Shown: positions 1 to 11,343, counted from the first letter of the stretch. The stretch is DNA of 64,000 nt from Haliclystus octoradiatus (GCA_916610825.1 OU744446.1:4969001-5033000); one strand, 5' to 3'. The notes: generated by a model from the sequence alone, not told the origin. Numbers and translations are program-made.

Positions 1-615
1 GAATTGCTTAGTCTGAGTTCCCCTGCGTTGACACACACGCCCCTTACCCCTTCCCAACTCCCAAAAACATCAAGAAGATCTAATTGCAGCTACAAAAGAG
101 GCAGAGGTAAAAGATTACAACATTACAGCTGCTTAGCGACTGAACAAATAATTCCGCCAGTTGCTATATTAAGACATTAAGGACCAATATGCCCTACACC
201 ATCAACATTTCTGGACCCTCCTGGTAAAGGATTAAAAAATATTAACAAATGATTCTCGAGCATCTCATTTTTCTTACAAAGAATCAGTATGGTCATCCAT
301 AGAGGAAATGCGACTTCAGTCATGGGCACGATTATGCATAAAAGAAAGTGATGACTTACTCTATTGAGGACTTTATCTGGTTTACATTCAGTTTAATTTA
401 ATTTTACTTAGTAATCCTTTTGTAAAATTTCTTAGCAATATGTTTATAATGTACATATTTTATTCATGGTTAAATGAAAGAAAAATTTAAAATAAAAAAA
501 AGCATGAAAAAGCCTGAAACTTCGTCAATAAAATAAAATCTCAATATTTGAATCCTTGATAAACTCTGGGATAAACTTTCAATCTAAACATATTATAATT
601 CAATCTACATTGCAG
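1..615. other. Non-coding, probably intron of the NCKX gene
   Basis: No convincing coding frame on either strand. The stretch ends in a splice acceptor (pyrimidine-poor, ttgcag at 610-615) directly before the first NCKX exon, so it is most simply the intron upstream of that exon. No repeat was recognised. Confidence 0.5.
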
Positions 616-972
616 ATGATGATTACATGTCTGAAACAAGTGATGCAGAGAAGGCACCTTTTGTTCCTGCAAATATTCGTGTAATACCAAGAAAAACATG
701 GCAAAGAATTATATGGTTTATATCGCTACCAATAACAATACCATATTATTTCACGATTCCCAATTGTGAAAAAGAATCATGCAAAAAACTATATTTAATT
801 TCATTTATTGTATCAATTTTATGGATTGGTGTATTAACCTATGTTTTGGTTTGGAAATTAACAGTAATTGGATTCACATTGGGTATTCCAGATACAGTAA
901 CTGGGTTAACTCTTGTTGCATTTGGTAGCAGCGTACCAGATTGTCTTTCAAGTCTTGTTGTTGCGTTACAAG
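616..972 (+). CDS. K+-dependent Na+/Ca2+ exchanger (SLC24/NCKX type), internal exon
   Basis: Internal exon of a plasma-membrane cation exchanger that exports Ca2+ (with K+) in exchange for Na+. The exon opens after an acceptor at 610-615 in the acidic cytoplasmic loop (reads DDYMSETSDAEK), passes a membrane segment near SLPITIPYYFTIPNC, another around LISFIVSILWIGVLTYVLVW, and then enters the second alpha repeat. The motif GIPDTVTGLTLVAFGSSVPD matches the family signature that lines the ion pathway, including the GSSVPD acidic residue. The exon ends at an AG|GTAGGG donor after the codons for VALQ plus one base. An ATG at 627 exists inside the exon but the frame is open upstream, and the N-terminal half (first alpha repeat) must be left of the window. 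The assignment to the SLC24 family is firm; the subtype (NCKX1-5) is not decidable. Confidence 0.9.
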
Positions 973-1913
973 GTAGGGATACATATATAGTTCAGCTTCC
1001 ATCATTTTTATTATGAACATCTATAACATGTGTATCAGTAGCACGCAAGTACTTTTTTCTGGCTACCTATTAGCCTTCATCAGTACTGTTCACGATTGAA
1101 CAAGAGATACTCACTTTACCTATTATAGATAGACCAACGTAAGTTATGTCAATTATAGTGAACACATTAATCACATGAAAAAACCATCTTTTTTTACCAG
1201 TCTGCTTAAAGGTGGGTATTATTAATTTTAGACTGTAACACCAAGTAATTGATGCACAATTCCCTATGAGCTAGCTTTAAAGCGCACCAGAGGGCATTTA
1301 AGCAAAAAACCGAAAGGCATCAGTATTTCATGAGCAGCTGCAGCAAGTGATTTCTCCTTATATACAGTTTTCTCTTGACTTGATTCGAGTGCGCCAATTG
1401 TTATGTACAATTTTGTTATAGCTTACACAACCTTTACAAAAATCTACATAACCGACCTTTTCTCCCATAAAATCTTTTTGAAAACTCGATCATTATCTAA
1501 TTGGGAATTCACATTCGTGATGTCATTGAGCTACAAGATAGCAATTTCGAATATAGTTTTGCTCGGTGCCTTTCCAGATTCTTGTAAAAGTTTACGATGC
1601 CAATTTGTTTTGCTCGTAAAAACATGAAATTTTAGGGTCTTCATTCTCATTTGCTGTGAAATTTTACGTTTCTCCTCTATTGTTTTAAAAAAGGCACACC
1701 ACTGTCAAAAAATTATCGAACTACACCTCCAGTGGCCCACATTGAACCCAGCAATGTATGTAATTCATTTCTATAGTAATGCATATATAGTGTCCCGTTG
1801 AAATTGAGTGACGTTATAGTCATGCTAATTAATTTGCTCTGAAACATCATTGACTCTTCATTTTCAATAATTCATCATCAAGCCTTACGATTCTTTTTTA
1901 TTTATATTTTCAG
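973..1913 (+). other. NCKX intron with a dispersed repeat remnant
   Basis: GT at 973 and CAG at 1911-1913 bound a 941-bp intron; joining restores the codon for Gly and the family sequence VALQ-GEGDMAVSHTIGSN. About 1030-1200 is an inverted relative of 25690-25850 (both contain the block for tagccttcatcagtactg and neighbouring similarity). No other structure seen. Confidence 0.75.
1040..1085 (-). ncRNA. Degenerate hammerhead-like motif (Penelope-like remnant)
   Basis: Read on the minus strand: CTGATGA, an A, a 5-bp hairpin GGCTA/TAGCC, an A, then GAAA, as in the better copy at 25789-25838. The position corresponding to the cleavage triplet GTC reads GCG here, and stem I pairing is poor, so this copy should be inactive. 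It is listed because it shares the unusual A/A spacer pair with the other copy. Confidence 0.3.
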
Positions 1914-2245
1914 GTGAGGGTGATATGGCTGTGTCCCATACTATTGGTAGTAACGTATTTGATATCCTACTATGTCTTGGTTTACCATGGGCAGTAAAAA
2001 CATTAATTTTTGAACCAGATTCATCAGTAACTATTCTTAGCCATGGTATATTCTCATCATGTTTTGTGATTTTGGGTTCAATGATATTTGCATTTTTTAC
2101 AATGAAATGTAACAAATGGAAATTAGATAAAAAGTTAGGATTCTTTTTTTTATTTACATATGCTGTCTTTTTAGTGACAGCCATTCTGTTAGAAATGCAT
2201 ATTTTTAAAGGTTTATCAACACCAGAATGTAATTTTACAGAATAA
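1914..2245 (+). CDS. NCKX-type exchanger, terminal exon
   Basis: Last exon of the same exchanger gene. It completes the second alpha repeat (EGDMAVSHTIGSNVFDIL, with the conserved GSNVFD), followed by LGLPWAVKTL and three hydrophobic segments, among them ILSHGIFSSCFVILGSMIF and the stretch after KWKLDKKLG. That order, including the NKWxLDKKLG loop, is the known C-terminal layout of SLC24 proteins. The stop is TAA at 2243-2245. The exon enters in phase 1 from the donor at 972, which supports the splice. A frame on the opposite strand over the same bases is a shadow. Confidence 0.9.
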
Positions 2246-2308
2246 CGAGTTAATTTTGATATTGGAATAATTAGAATAATTTGAATATAATTTATGCATA
2301 ATCAATGA

Positions 2309-2314
2309 AATAAA
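2309..2314 (+). promoter_or_regulatory. Candidate poly(A) signal of the NCKX gene
   Basis: AATAAA about 65 bases after the stop codon, in an AT-rich 3' UTR. Position and sequence are typical; other AATAAA-like strings occur by chance in this composition. Confidence 0.5.
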
Positions 2315-5110
2315 ATAATATCTCCTCAGCAATGATATCTAAGCTGATATGAACATCACCTTCCTTTGTTGACGATTTACTTAAACATGACCACATTTAT
2401 GCATCTAATTATCTTGTCAGATCTGTTGGTGACTGCCTTGTAATTAATTCTACATTTATAGCCTATAGTATTTGATTTTAGTTCAAAATATTATAATAAT
2501 ACCATAAACCTTTGTACATATATTTTTTTATTTCAATTATTATATCACATCATTTTTATGAAAGCGATAATGTCCAATCGTCATTATATTTTTTCATTGC
2601 TCTTTTCACATAATACACTCCTCATATTCCCAGAGGTATCTTCATCATACTTTTTAATTACGATTTGGATGAGTATATATACTCCATGGAATAGTTACCA
2701 ACACTTACAAAAAAAAATGTTACAACGATCGGTAATGACATATATAAAGCGTTCCAATTCTAGCAACCGATATTCTTCATGTTTTATTTTTGATGCTGCT
2801 GTACATCAGTGATTGAAACCATATTACTAATTATGTATGCGAGGGAGTAACACGATGTTTTCATATACGGGGAATGCCACTATGGAGAAAAGCAAAGTAC
2901 CTAAACAGTTACATAATCTTGTAAATGCTGCTAAATGTTCCAATAGCCTAAAAATAAGTTCTTCAGATTTCTAAGAATATTCTTAAAAGTTTCCTAAAGT
3001 TTTTCAATTACAGAGCTCACTGGAAAATCATAAAAATCACTAAAACCACTTCAGAATCTGAAATTTCCTATCCATAATGTATTTTTTCTCAGCTGGAATA
3101 TGGACCCAGAAAATTTGGCAAATCCCCGTATAGCCGTCATGTGGAAGTTGGTCCTCCGGGGAAATCTCAACGGAGTTCTAAGCATGCAAGAAATGTTGAT
3201 CAAGACACTTCTGTCTGTGAAGACTCAAACCAAACTTTAACCAACGAAGCTTCATATTTCCAGAAACTACATTTATTGTCTAGTCGGCTAGCTGGAGATA
3301 TTCTGAGAAACGTATATATCGGCATCGATAAGCTGCATTGCAGCACAAAAACTTCCAGGTACACTACGAAATATACCAGAGAAATCATATCGAATTTTTC
3401 GTGCTATGTTGAAATAGAAAAGAAGCTTACATTGTTGACAAACTTGTTTCATAATGCCTTATTTCCATTACAAAAATCGTTCATGACCTGCTCGTCCTGC
3501 TGCATCACAAATCCCCTTCACCGAAAATACACCGAAGCTCACACGAGTTTGCCATTGACTCATTCCTTCATATTACATTTATTTCGCTTCTCCGAATTAA
3601 ACATCACTCGTGCATGCATTTTACGATGATTTGGATTACGATGCATATGTGTACGTTACCCGTTACCCTTTAATGAAAAAAAAAATAGACGATATGAAGT
3701 CCTCGTATGCTCAGGGCTGATGACGTGGCACTGCATTCGGGATTGCATTCAGTTCAACTGATATAGGTTCAACGATAAGTTCAACCAATCATTTTAATGA
3801 TTCACCCTTTTCCTTTCCAATGAGGACTGTCCCTATCTTATATTGAATCTACTTCATCTCAGTTCTCTCTTTCTACCAGCACATTCACACGGGTGGATGA
3901 GAATAGTCAACTCACCGATTCATCGATTTGTTTAGCTTTTGTTACCTTTTCATTGGGAATCGGCAAATTTCACGAATATTTAAATTTCACGAATCATAGA
4001 AGTTCAGTAGCACTTCATATTGATATATTTCACCCAATTCAGGGTAGATGAGTACTATTATACATAAAATTGTGATCTTTACATAGAGTTGATTTACATA
4101 TAATTTTACTAAAATACATACGTGATATGAGTATATTTATTTAACTACTTCTAATTGTTTCAAACGATTTAATAAATGAAAAATGTGAGGGAATAGAAGA
4201 ATATGTTAATATATGAAAGATGTTATGGGCATTTACATTACATTCCTTCATATACATTGTTCGTTTGGCTGATGATATGTTTTGTTTGTGCATTTTTAAT
4301 GGTGAAAATGAACCGAAGTACGTGTTAGTATATACTTGTTTGGTTGCTCTTCTTGTTCCCACCAAGTGGAAGATTCATTATGGGAGCATTCAAGTATCCC
4401 TGAGCGATTAATAGACGGGTTTTCTTGGAGATCGTTAACTCAAAGTATTTGATGTGTATGATTAGACTTTTAGGGATTTTTTAATAAATATTGCAAGAAT
4501 TTTGTTAATTTCAGTAAGATGGCTTGAGTGCAGATATGGAGAGATTACTTTGAAAGCGTATGAGATCATAGAGGTTATTCTCATATGAATATTTCTAGTG
4601 CCACTTTAAAAGATATTCGAGGAAGATGTTGTACTAGTGCTCCTATACACATTGATGATATGTGCTTTACTTTCAGTTCAATAACAGCTTATATATTATA
4701 TCGATTTGATAAAACACGGCCGTAGATCAGGGTTGTGGGGTATACAGGAGTGCGAAATCACCAATAAATATTTGAGAAAATATTCTGAAAATTTCAAGAC
4801 TTAAACTAAAAAATATAATACACTCAAACTTACAGTTCAGCATGTGCCAAGCTCATTTTGTCACTGGGCAACATTGGATATACCCCCTACACACAGTCAG
4901 GAGCAGGTTAACTACAGTCGTATAAGGTCTATAAGATGTCTTGGCATTGGACGTTCGAAAAAAGCTTAGAAGCACATGATTGCGTGATACCGCTTATAGT
5001 AAAATGATATTATCATTGAATACATGATATATTCTAGATTGGATACATTTTCTGTTCGTTTAAAAGGTCTTTGAAAGTTCTACATGTATACCTTTGCCGT
5101 ATAATCACGT

Positions 5111-5114
<4 letters not shown>
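2315..5114. other. Non-coding stretch downstream of NCKX
   Basis: No supported gene. A 162-codon frame at 3141-3629 has no recognisable domain and overlaps a repeat end. The only structure seen is the decayed MITE-like repeat at 2843-3170. Confidence 0.5.
2843..3170 (+). repeat. Decayed MITE-like repeat
   Basis: Begins gagggagtaac and ends gaagttggtcctccgggg, a worn form of the inverted ends (GGGGTAACTTCC / GGAAGTTACCCC) seen in the copies at 11344-11664 and 13636-13935. The interior shares the phrase atccccgtata near the right end. Diverged, so the borders are approximate. Confidence 0.4.

Positions 5115-5147
<33 letters not shown>
5115..5147. repeat. (TG)n microsatellite
   Basis: About 16 uninterrupted TG dinucleotides. 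Confidence 0.95.
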
Positions 5148-5150
<3 letters not shown>

Positions 5151-5279
5151 ATTTTATTTCGATTCGTAACCAAAATGAGCAAATGCTCGTTTATACATTG
5201 ATACGAATTTAAAAGTAAGTTATTAATTATAATATTGTAAATTAGTAGAAATAATGATAAGGATAATAGTATTAATAAT

Positions 5280-8200
5280 ATAATATAATTTTTATTTTTA
5301 TTTTATTATTTTGTTATTTTTTTTTATTTTTTAATTTTTTATTTTTTTTTGTTTGTTTTTTTTTGTTTGTTTTTTTTCGTTTTTTTTCGTTTTTTTTTTT
5401 CGTTTTTTGAACGAGACAAGTTCCATAATTATGCTAATTGTATTATATTTATGAGGAGAATACTAGTGTTTTTGATATATATAACATTATAATCTAACTA
5501 TCGACAGCTGATTGACATAAACCAATAATTTATTTTCCATTCCAGGGATGTCAAATACGCAAGAGTTGACTCTTTGAATGTTCTTATTGCTTCCCCACGT
5601 ATTACTTCCGGGATAAAGTTCCAGACTCTAGTACCTACTGCTACAATCGACCATTTCATCAGGGTTGTTCTGCAAATGGGTGGGATGAGTTTGTTTGGAC
5701 GGCAAGATGACGTATATTTAGTGTTGGATATCTTGAAGAGGGAGTGTAAAAGTTTTGGAGTTTCTGTTATGAGTGTTTTGTGGATCATATTGGTTAATTT
5801 TACTATTCTTCTGACGTGTAGAGATGGAAGACGATATTCTTTACCAGTATTGGGTCGTGTTAGGTGTTTTAGTGATTTTTCTTGAATTCTTTCTAATTTT
5901 AGTCTATCCGTTTGATTAATTCCAAGAAGAAGTAGGCTACAATGTTCTAGGTGAGGACGGATGTATGTCTTGTAAAGTGTATTGGCAAGGTGTGGGTTTA
6001 GGGATTTCTTAACCTGTTTGATTTGATATAGGGAGAGATTGGCTTTTCTGATGCAATTGCGAAGATGACATCTCATTTTTAATCTACTGTCAATGTGAGC
6101 ACCGAGTATCTTTATTATATTGAGCCAAGGTAAGGTTACATCATCGATTGTAATGTCTTTGTTATGTATTTGATTAGTACTTAGAAGATTTGCGCTCGTA
6201 ACGTGAATGTCGGGTTCTGGAATGTGAGTGATTAGTAGGCATTGAGTTTTTGAGGGGTTCAGTTTTAGACAATTCAGCTGGAACCATTGGTGCACCTTTT
6301 CCAAGTCTTTGTTGAGGTGTTGGACAGCAGTGTTTTTGTGGTTGGAGGAATAGTATAGCGTTGTATCATCTGCGTATCGTATGATGGAAGAGGTTATTGG
6401 AAGAAATGAAAAGTCTGCTACGTAGATATTAAATAGTAGTGGTGATATTATCGATCCTTGTGGGACTCCCCGAGGGCAGGGGAAGGGCGAGGAAGTCTGA
6501 CTTTCAACTCTGATAAATTGTGTTCTTCCACTTAGGTAATTGTTGATTAAGTTACAACTTGATGGATTTACACCGTAAGCTCTCAGTTTTTCCATCAGAA
6601 GTTTATGGTGTACCATATCAAATGCCTTGGAGAGATCGAGGGAGACGATTGCAGTAGTTTGTTTTCTGTTGATGGCTGTTCTACAATCTTGTGTGAGTTT
6701 CATGAGGGCCATTTCAGCACTGTGACTATGTACAAAGCCAAACATATCAGGTGGGAAAATTGGTTTGAAGTGATTTTGGAGTTGATTTGCTAAGATTTTC
6801 TCGAATGCTTTGGAGATATGAGTGAGGATGGTAATTGGTCGATAATTTTCTTTATTTGATGGATCGTTTTTTTTGTATATTGGTGAGACTATGCCATGTT
6901 TCCAGGCTTTTGGTATTTCATTTATTGTTATTAAGTGATTGAATAGATCGGTAATAGGAGAGGTGAGGCTAGGTAGGATAGTTTTGAGGAAGCTTACGGA
7001 TATGTTATCGGCCCCAGTTGCCTTATTAGTTCTGAATCTTTTGATAATGTTATTTACTTCATTGTCTGACGTGTATTTAAAACAGAAGGAAGTGCAGGAG
7101 CGATTCATGATTTGATGTATGCTTGGGTGATTTTTGAGATAGTCGGCAGTCCAGTTTGGAGTAGGTGGTATACATTTTTTTAAATAACTTCCTATTATTT
7201 GTGCTTTTTCTTTAGCGGAGGTTATTAAGCAATTGTTTTCCAATAAATTAGGTACATTAGCAGATTTGTTTTTCCCAATACCAGTGATTTTTTGTAGGTT
7301 ACGGTGAAGTTTTGAGGGTTCAGTCTTTGAAGATGTTTCGAGATATTGTTGGAGGCTGTGTCGTTTAAGTTTTGTGACTAGATTCCGTTGAGTGTGGAAG
7401 CGGCGGATATTTTCTTCATTTCGTGGTAACTTCGATAAGTGATCTCTGAGTCTGATAGCTTCGTCGATTTTAGCTGTAATCCATGGTGGTCTTTGTGCCT
7501 TGATAAGTTTAGATGTCAATGGTGAATGTTTCTCTATGACTGAGTTAACTTCAAAGAACCATCTGTTCCATACATCATCGGCTGACAGTAGCTCACCGTT
7601 ATCATTAGTGTACATACGTTCCCATTGTATCCCACAGAGATCATTATTGAGTGAAGTAAAGTTTGTATTTTTCGTTTTTCTGTAAGTAATTAATCTTGGC
7701 TGTGTGCGTAGGCATTTAGTTTTGTATGTTTTCATGCAGATACTGTGGTCGGAAGCTCCAGTTGCGATGATGTTACTAGCAACGAAGTGTCTTGGATGCG
7801 ATACGAGTATGACATCAAGTGATGTCCCTGATGATGGTCTGGTTGGTCCATTGATCAGATTGATGAGAGCGTAGTTATCAATAAATTCTTGAAGGGATTG
7901 TCCAGGAGTGTTATTCACTTTTTTGCTAATATCGCAATTCAAATCACCTAGCAATACTACCTCAGATCTTGATCTAAGTAATGTTTCCATAATACTATTC
8001 AGACAGTCAAAATACTTTTTCAGTGCAAAATTTGGTGGCCGGTATGTTAATATTATTGACACCTTTTTTAAGCCAAATTTAATATCGAATGCCATCATCT
8101 CAATTTCATTATTTTCCCATTTAGGTTTTCTTCTGCAAGCGATGTTGTCGTTGATGTAGAATACAAGCCCACCTCCAGCAGTGCTGTTGGGACGGTCTTT

Positions 8201-8377
8201 CCTATGTAGAGTGAATCCATCTAAGTCTATTTGCTTATTGTTGATATTAGTGTTTAATTTGGTTTCACATAGGGCAATGATATTCGGTGATAATTTATTA
8301 GTGAGGTGGTCGATTTCGTGCTGCTTCCCCCTTAGACTGTGCTTTGAAGCTTCGACGTAAACTTCATTTCTAACTAC
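5280..8377 (-). mobile_element. APE-type non-LTR retrotransposon (LINE), 5' truncated
   Basis: Minus-strand LINE. Its 3' end is an A-rich tail (T-rich at 5280-5410 on the plus strand, with interspersed cgtttttt blocks). It encodes endonuclease and reverse transcriptase (see next entry). The 5' end meets a (GAT)n run at 8378-8397 that belongs to the 3' tail of another LINE, so it is either truncated there or inserted at that microsatellite. The clade (Jockey/CR1-like) is not settled by eye. Confidence 0.85.
5498..8377 (-). CDS. LINE endonuclease-reverse transcriptase
   Basis: Protein for target-primed reverse transcription. The first ATG (8098) is internal: the frame is open up to the microsatellite and the upstream part reads as the endonuclease N-terminus (HSLRGKQHEIDHLTNKL, then IIALCETKLN, with the catalytic E). 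Further endonuclease signatures are GDLNCDI and SDHS. The reverse transcriptase follows, with KENYRPITIL, IVSLDLSKAFDMVHHKL, GVPQGSIISPLLFN and the catalytic YADD. The C-terminus has the usual thumb-like tail and ends at TAG/TGA-type stop at 5498. About 960 codons are uninterrupted, which is unusual in this window and suggests recent activity. A separate ORF1 and the initiator are missing. Function is confident; autonomy is unlikely because of the missing 5' end. Confidence 0.88.
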   Translation of the reverse strand, partial: VVRNEVYVEASKHSLRGKQHEIDHLTNKLSPNIIALCETKLNTNINNKQIDLDGFTLHRKDRPNSTAGGGLVFYINDNIACRRKPKWENNEIEMMAFDIKFGLKKVSIILTYRPPNFALKKYFDCLNSIMETLLRSRSEVVLLGDLNCDISKKVNNTPGQSLQEFIDNYALINLINGPTRPSSGTSLDVILVSHPRHFVASNIIATGASDHSICMKTYKTKCLRTQPRLITYRKTKNTNFTSLNNDLCGIQWERMYTNDNGELLSADDVWNRWFFEVNSVIEKHSPLTSKLIKAQRPPWITAKIDEAIRLRDHLSKLPRNEENIRRFHTQRNLVTKLKRHSLQQYLETSSKTEPSKLHRNLQKITGIGKNKSANVPNLLENNCLITSAKEKAQIIGSYLKKCIPPTPNWTADYLKNHPSIHQIMNRSCTSFCFKYTSDNEVNNIIKRFRTNKATGADNISVSFLKTILPSLTSPITDLFNHLITINEIPKAWKHGIVSPIYKKNDPSNKENYRPITILTHISKAFEKILANQLQNHFKPIFPPDMFGFVHSHSAEMALMKLTQDCRTAINRKQTTAIVSLDLSKAFDMVHHKLLMEKLRAYGVNPSSCNLINNYLSGRTQFIRVESQTSSPFPCPRGVPQGSIISPLLFNIYVADFSFLPITSSIIRYADDTTLYYSSNHKNTAVQHLNKDLEKVHQWFQLNCLKLNPSKTQCLLITHIPEPDIHVTSANLLSTNQIHNKDITIDDVTLPWLNIIKILGAHIDSRLKMRCHLRNCIRKANLSLYQIKQVKKSLNPHLANTLYKTYIRPHLEHCSLLLLGINQTDRLKLERIQEKSLKHLTRPNTGKEYRLPSLHVRRIVKLTNMIHKTLITETPKLLHSLFKISNTKYTSSCRPNKLIPPICRTTLMKWSIVAVGTRVWNFIPEVIRGEAIRTFKESTLAYLTSLEWKINYWFMSISCR

Positions 8378-8397
8378 ATCATCATCATCATCATCAT
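8378..8397. repeat. (ATC)n tail microsatellite
   Basis: Simple ATC run. The same (TGA)n tail, preceded by aaaggttctgaataaatga, occurs in the opposite orientation at 20335-20361, so this is the 3' terminal repeat of a LINE family, not random slippage. Confidence 0.85.
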
Positions 8398-8840
8398 TTA
8401 TTCAGAACCTTTAAGTTATACAAACTTTTTTTCAAAGGACTGATACATAGCTAAGTTAACAGGAAAACAGACATTAAGTAAAAAGAAGGTATAAATAACA
8501 GGAAAGAGTGGTAAGTATAAAGTATATTAAGAACGTAAGTGCTTCTCAAGGAGACGTTTGAAAGTAGGCCTGCTTTGGACTTCCTTCATTGGACGGTAGA
8601 TCGTTCCACTTATGCGCACCAGCATCTTGAAATGAATGACGATGGCTCGACTTGATGTAAATGTCATTGTGGGCGTGAGATCTTGTTCTGGTGGAATACG
8701 GCAGTTGGAAAAAGTCGGAAAGCAAAGGAGGAGCTAGTTTGAATTTAATTTTATGAGTGCACATTAGTTGATGCGATGTTATTCTGTCTCTAACAGAAAG
8801 CCAACCTAGTTGAGTTTGCATATCAGAGACACGAGTTATA
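8398..8840 (-). pseudogene. LINE 3' end fragment (second family)
   Basis: Contains a reading frame (8546-8821) with LGWLSVRDRITSHQLM, KFKLAPPLLSDFF, HNDIYIKSSHRHSFQDAGAH and KWNDLPSN, the conserved C-terminal tail found after reverse transcriptase in CR1/L2-like LINEs. No RT core is present, so this is a 5'-truncated copy. The 3' end is at the (ATC)n run. The same protein tail appears in the fragment at 41015-41680. Confidence 0.8.
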
Positions 8841-10720
8841 TTTCTAACTATACGAATTATAGGACTGTTATTACTGAGCTATGATACATGTATTTATGTT
8901 ATCATGCATATAAATTGTACATTGCTTTTTAATTATGCTTGCTATAAGTTCCCATTGATCTATATGGAAGCCGATATAATTATATAAAAATGTGTGTGTT
9001 CGAGAACAATTCAGAATTTTTATGCTTTTGAATTAGTACAAAATGAATAGAAACGATAAATAACATCCGCTATCCTATAAATGTCATTTCAATTAAGAAC
9101 CATTTCTATAAGCAAACAATTTGTCTGTCACGTAAAACTCAAAATAAAAATCTATTCTCATCTTAAACTTTACACGGTACTCCTTCAAACCAAGCTCTTT
9201 TGTGACATCACAATTATTTACGGATATAAAGTAATGATTGCTATTTATCAATTTATCAGTGACTGATTTGTAGGGATTTCTTTATGTGAAGCAAAATATT
9301 GCATTTGCTAATCAAGTTTTTGAACACGGAAAAATGGGGAGGTAACTCAAGACAATTCAGGGACAGGGACATTTTGAGTGTTTTGAAAATTCTAAAATGA
9401 ATGCGGATGCCCCAAAAATGTTCAGAGATCATGAAAAGGTACCCTCAATAATTGGCACATCCCCGTACACCAGCCATTTGAAGTTACTCAATCCCCGGGT
9501 TTTGATCATATAGAAATATTCCTGTCAGACATTCTTCGATAAAGACTATATAGTACAGTATTTTTTTTTATTCAAGAACAGTTTAAGATTGAGCTGAGCC
9601 TAGATTTGTACTAATTTTATTACGATCAAACTAATTTTCCTTGATTTTATTCAAACTTGAGGATCGATAGATCTGATAAATTATGCTCTCATACAAAAGA
9701 GTGTAGGCGTATTAGACCACAGGAGTTATTTCTTGGTTATGTTTACTAATGAACGTCTCCTACTTCACATTATTTCATTTGCAAATCGTTATGTATATAC
9801 ATTTCCTATGTGATTTAGTTTTAGTACGAAAAGCTATTGCTTATTTCTCGCTGCTTAATTCTGATCAGCATAAATTTTATGGACACAACCCATAGTTATA
9901 TAACTGTAAAACCACACAATCAAAAGCTCCTATAGCTGCTCTCTCGCTAAAACTATACGAGTTTATTCCGGGGTTTATTCTCTTTATTCTTTTTTGCTTT
10001 TGGAAAATTTCTCGGGTTATAGCTATTTAATATCTCATTGAACTCGAACGGTGGATTGTTTTCTCGTCTAGAAAACTGTGTGACTCTCATCAGAATTTTT
10101 GAACATAAAAAAATTAAGATCAGCATTGAAAATACCACCTTCGCCTTCTATAATGCGTGACATTTTTAACAGTATGAAGGGATTATTTATAACAAAAATA
10201 GCTAGGAAAAATTACTTGTCCTCCATAAATCTAATAGCACCAATAGTACTGTATATGTCTCGTTCTTTAGGTGCATATTGTATGTGACACAGCAGACTCC
10301 AGACTTCGATTTTTTGACGTCAGCAGGTATATTCGCTTTTCTTATACTAAGTAAGCGATACTATAGGAACAAGCATGTTGAACTTTTAAATTGATATCTA
10401 CGGCTGGAAATTCTGGGAGGATAATTAGGTGATTTTAATAACCGTGGATGTGTCATTTTGTGTACCTTATTGCTATTGCACAATATAATTGTTGTTTTAT
10501 GATGTGATATGATATCCAGGCTAAAGTTGACAAAATTTATGAATTACATAATGAAAAACTACATATGAATTGAAATGAAATAAAAAAAAAGACAATGAAG
10601 ATAAAAAAAATAAAAAAAAAAAGTTTTATGTAGGTGCTTTTCGAAGCCATTATTAGCCTAATTTCATAACTACATATGGATTAAAATGAAGTAAAAAAAA
10701 AATTGACTCTTTTCGCCGAG
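8841..10720. other. Non-coding stretch
   Basis: No supported gene; short frames only. Holds a decayed MITE-like copy at 9338-9505 and homopurine/A-rich runs near 10560-10700. Confidence 0.5.
9338..9505 (+). repeat. Decayed, shortened MITE-like copy
   Basis: Runs from ggggaggtaactc to gaagttactcaatccccggg, so both ends still resemble the inverted ends of the 300-bp family at 11344 and 13636. It shares the interior block aaaggtaccctca and cacatccccgtac. Internal deletion relative to the full copies. Confidence 0.45.
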
Positions 10721-10729
10721 AGCAATGGA

Positions 10730-11105
10730 TGTTACAAAAAGTAATGTAGACGGTATCGCTCTACCGAAGGCACCCGTACCACTCCTCTATTTATAGTTGA
10801 GTGGCTTTTTTTGCTGAGAGCAATGATTTTAAACGCTCTTTGTTGATCTCAGCCGTGACACTGCAGATCAATTTCAACAGATTTCATGGCAGATAGGTCT
10901 CGATTGTCAATGCGCAACGATGCGCCGCAGCTACTCACAATGCAATTCCCTCTGGACCATTCCATCCGCCATCTTCAGATGGTACTCATTTGATGTTTCA
11001 GATAAAGTCAAGGCTGAGTTGACCTTAGGGGGATTTGAACCACAGTCGATCAGATATGATCCGATCTGAAGTTCGGTTGCTCTGCCATATGAGCGAATCC
11101 TCCTT
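10730..11105 (-). mobile_element. tRNA-derived SINE, near full length
   Basis: Read on the minus strand it starts GGAGGATTCGCTCATATGG, a tRNA-like D-arm region, has an anticodon-like arm, and a B-box in GTGGTTCAAATCCCCC (around 11034-11049). A body follows that recurs at 12930-13165, 15770-15975 and 51092-51408 (blocks such as gactttatctgaaacatc, gagtaccatctgaagatgg, gacaatcgagacctatctgc, ctgagatcaacaaagagcg). RNA polymerase III promoter elements are inferred from the A/B boxes. Confidence 0.8.
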
Positions 11106-11149
11106 TAAATGATGTTAACTTCTCCTTATCGATCTCAGCCTCCGGGGAG

Positions 11150-11245
11150 GGGTAACTTCTAATGTGATTCGACGGGGTTGTTCAAATAGAACTTTGGAAG
11201 GATGACCCATAGAAATGTTTCAGATCATGAAATACTTCATCAGCC
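11150..11245 (+). repeat. MITE fragment inside SINE
   Basis: ggggaggggtaacttct, cgacggggttgttcaaat and actttggaaggatgaccc match one end of the 300-bp MITE at 13636-13935. Confidence 0.55.
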
Positions 11246-11343
11246 ATATCCTTAGATGGTAATCATTTGACATTGTAGATAAATTTTAGTTGACCTTCGG
11301 GGGTACCACGATCGATCAGATATGATCATATGTGAATTTCGAT

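Noticed and set aside
3141..3629. 162-codon open frame
   Set aside because: No domain, starts in a repeat end, composition like its surroundings and no splice or promoter support.
11030..11105. Functional tRNA gene
   Set aside because: The tRNA-like arms are imperfect, the sequence recurs as part of a longer repeat, and no intact acceptor stem forms; it is a SINE head.
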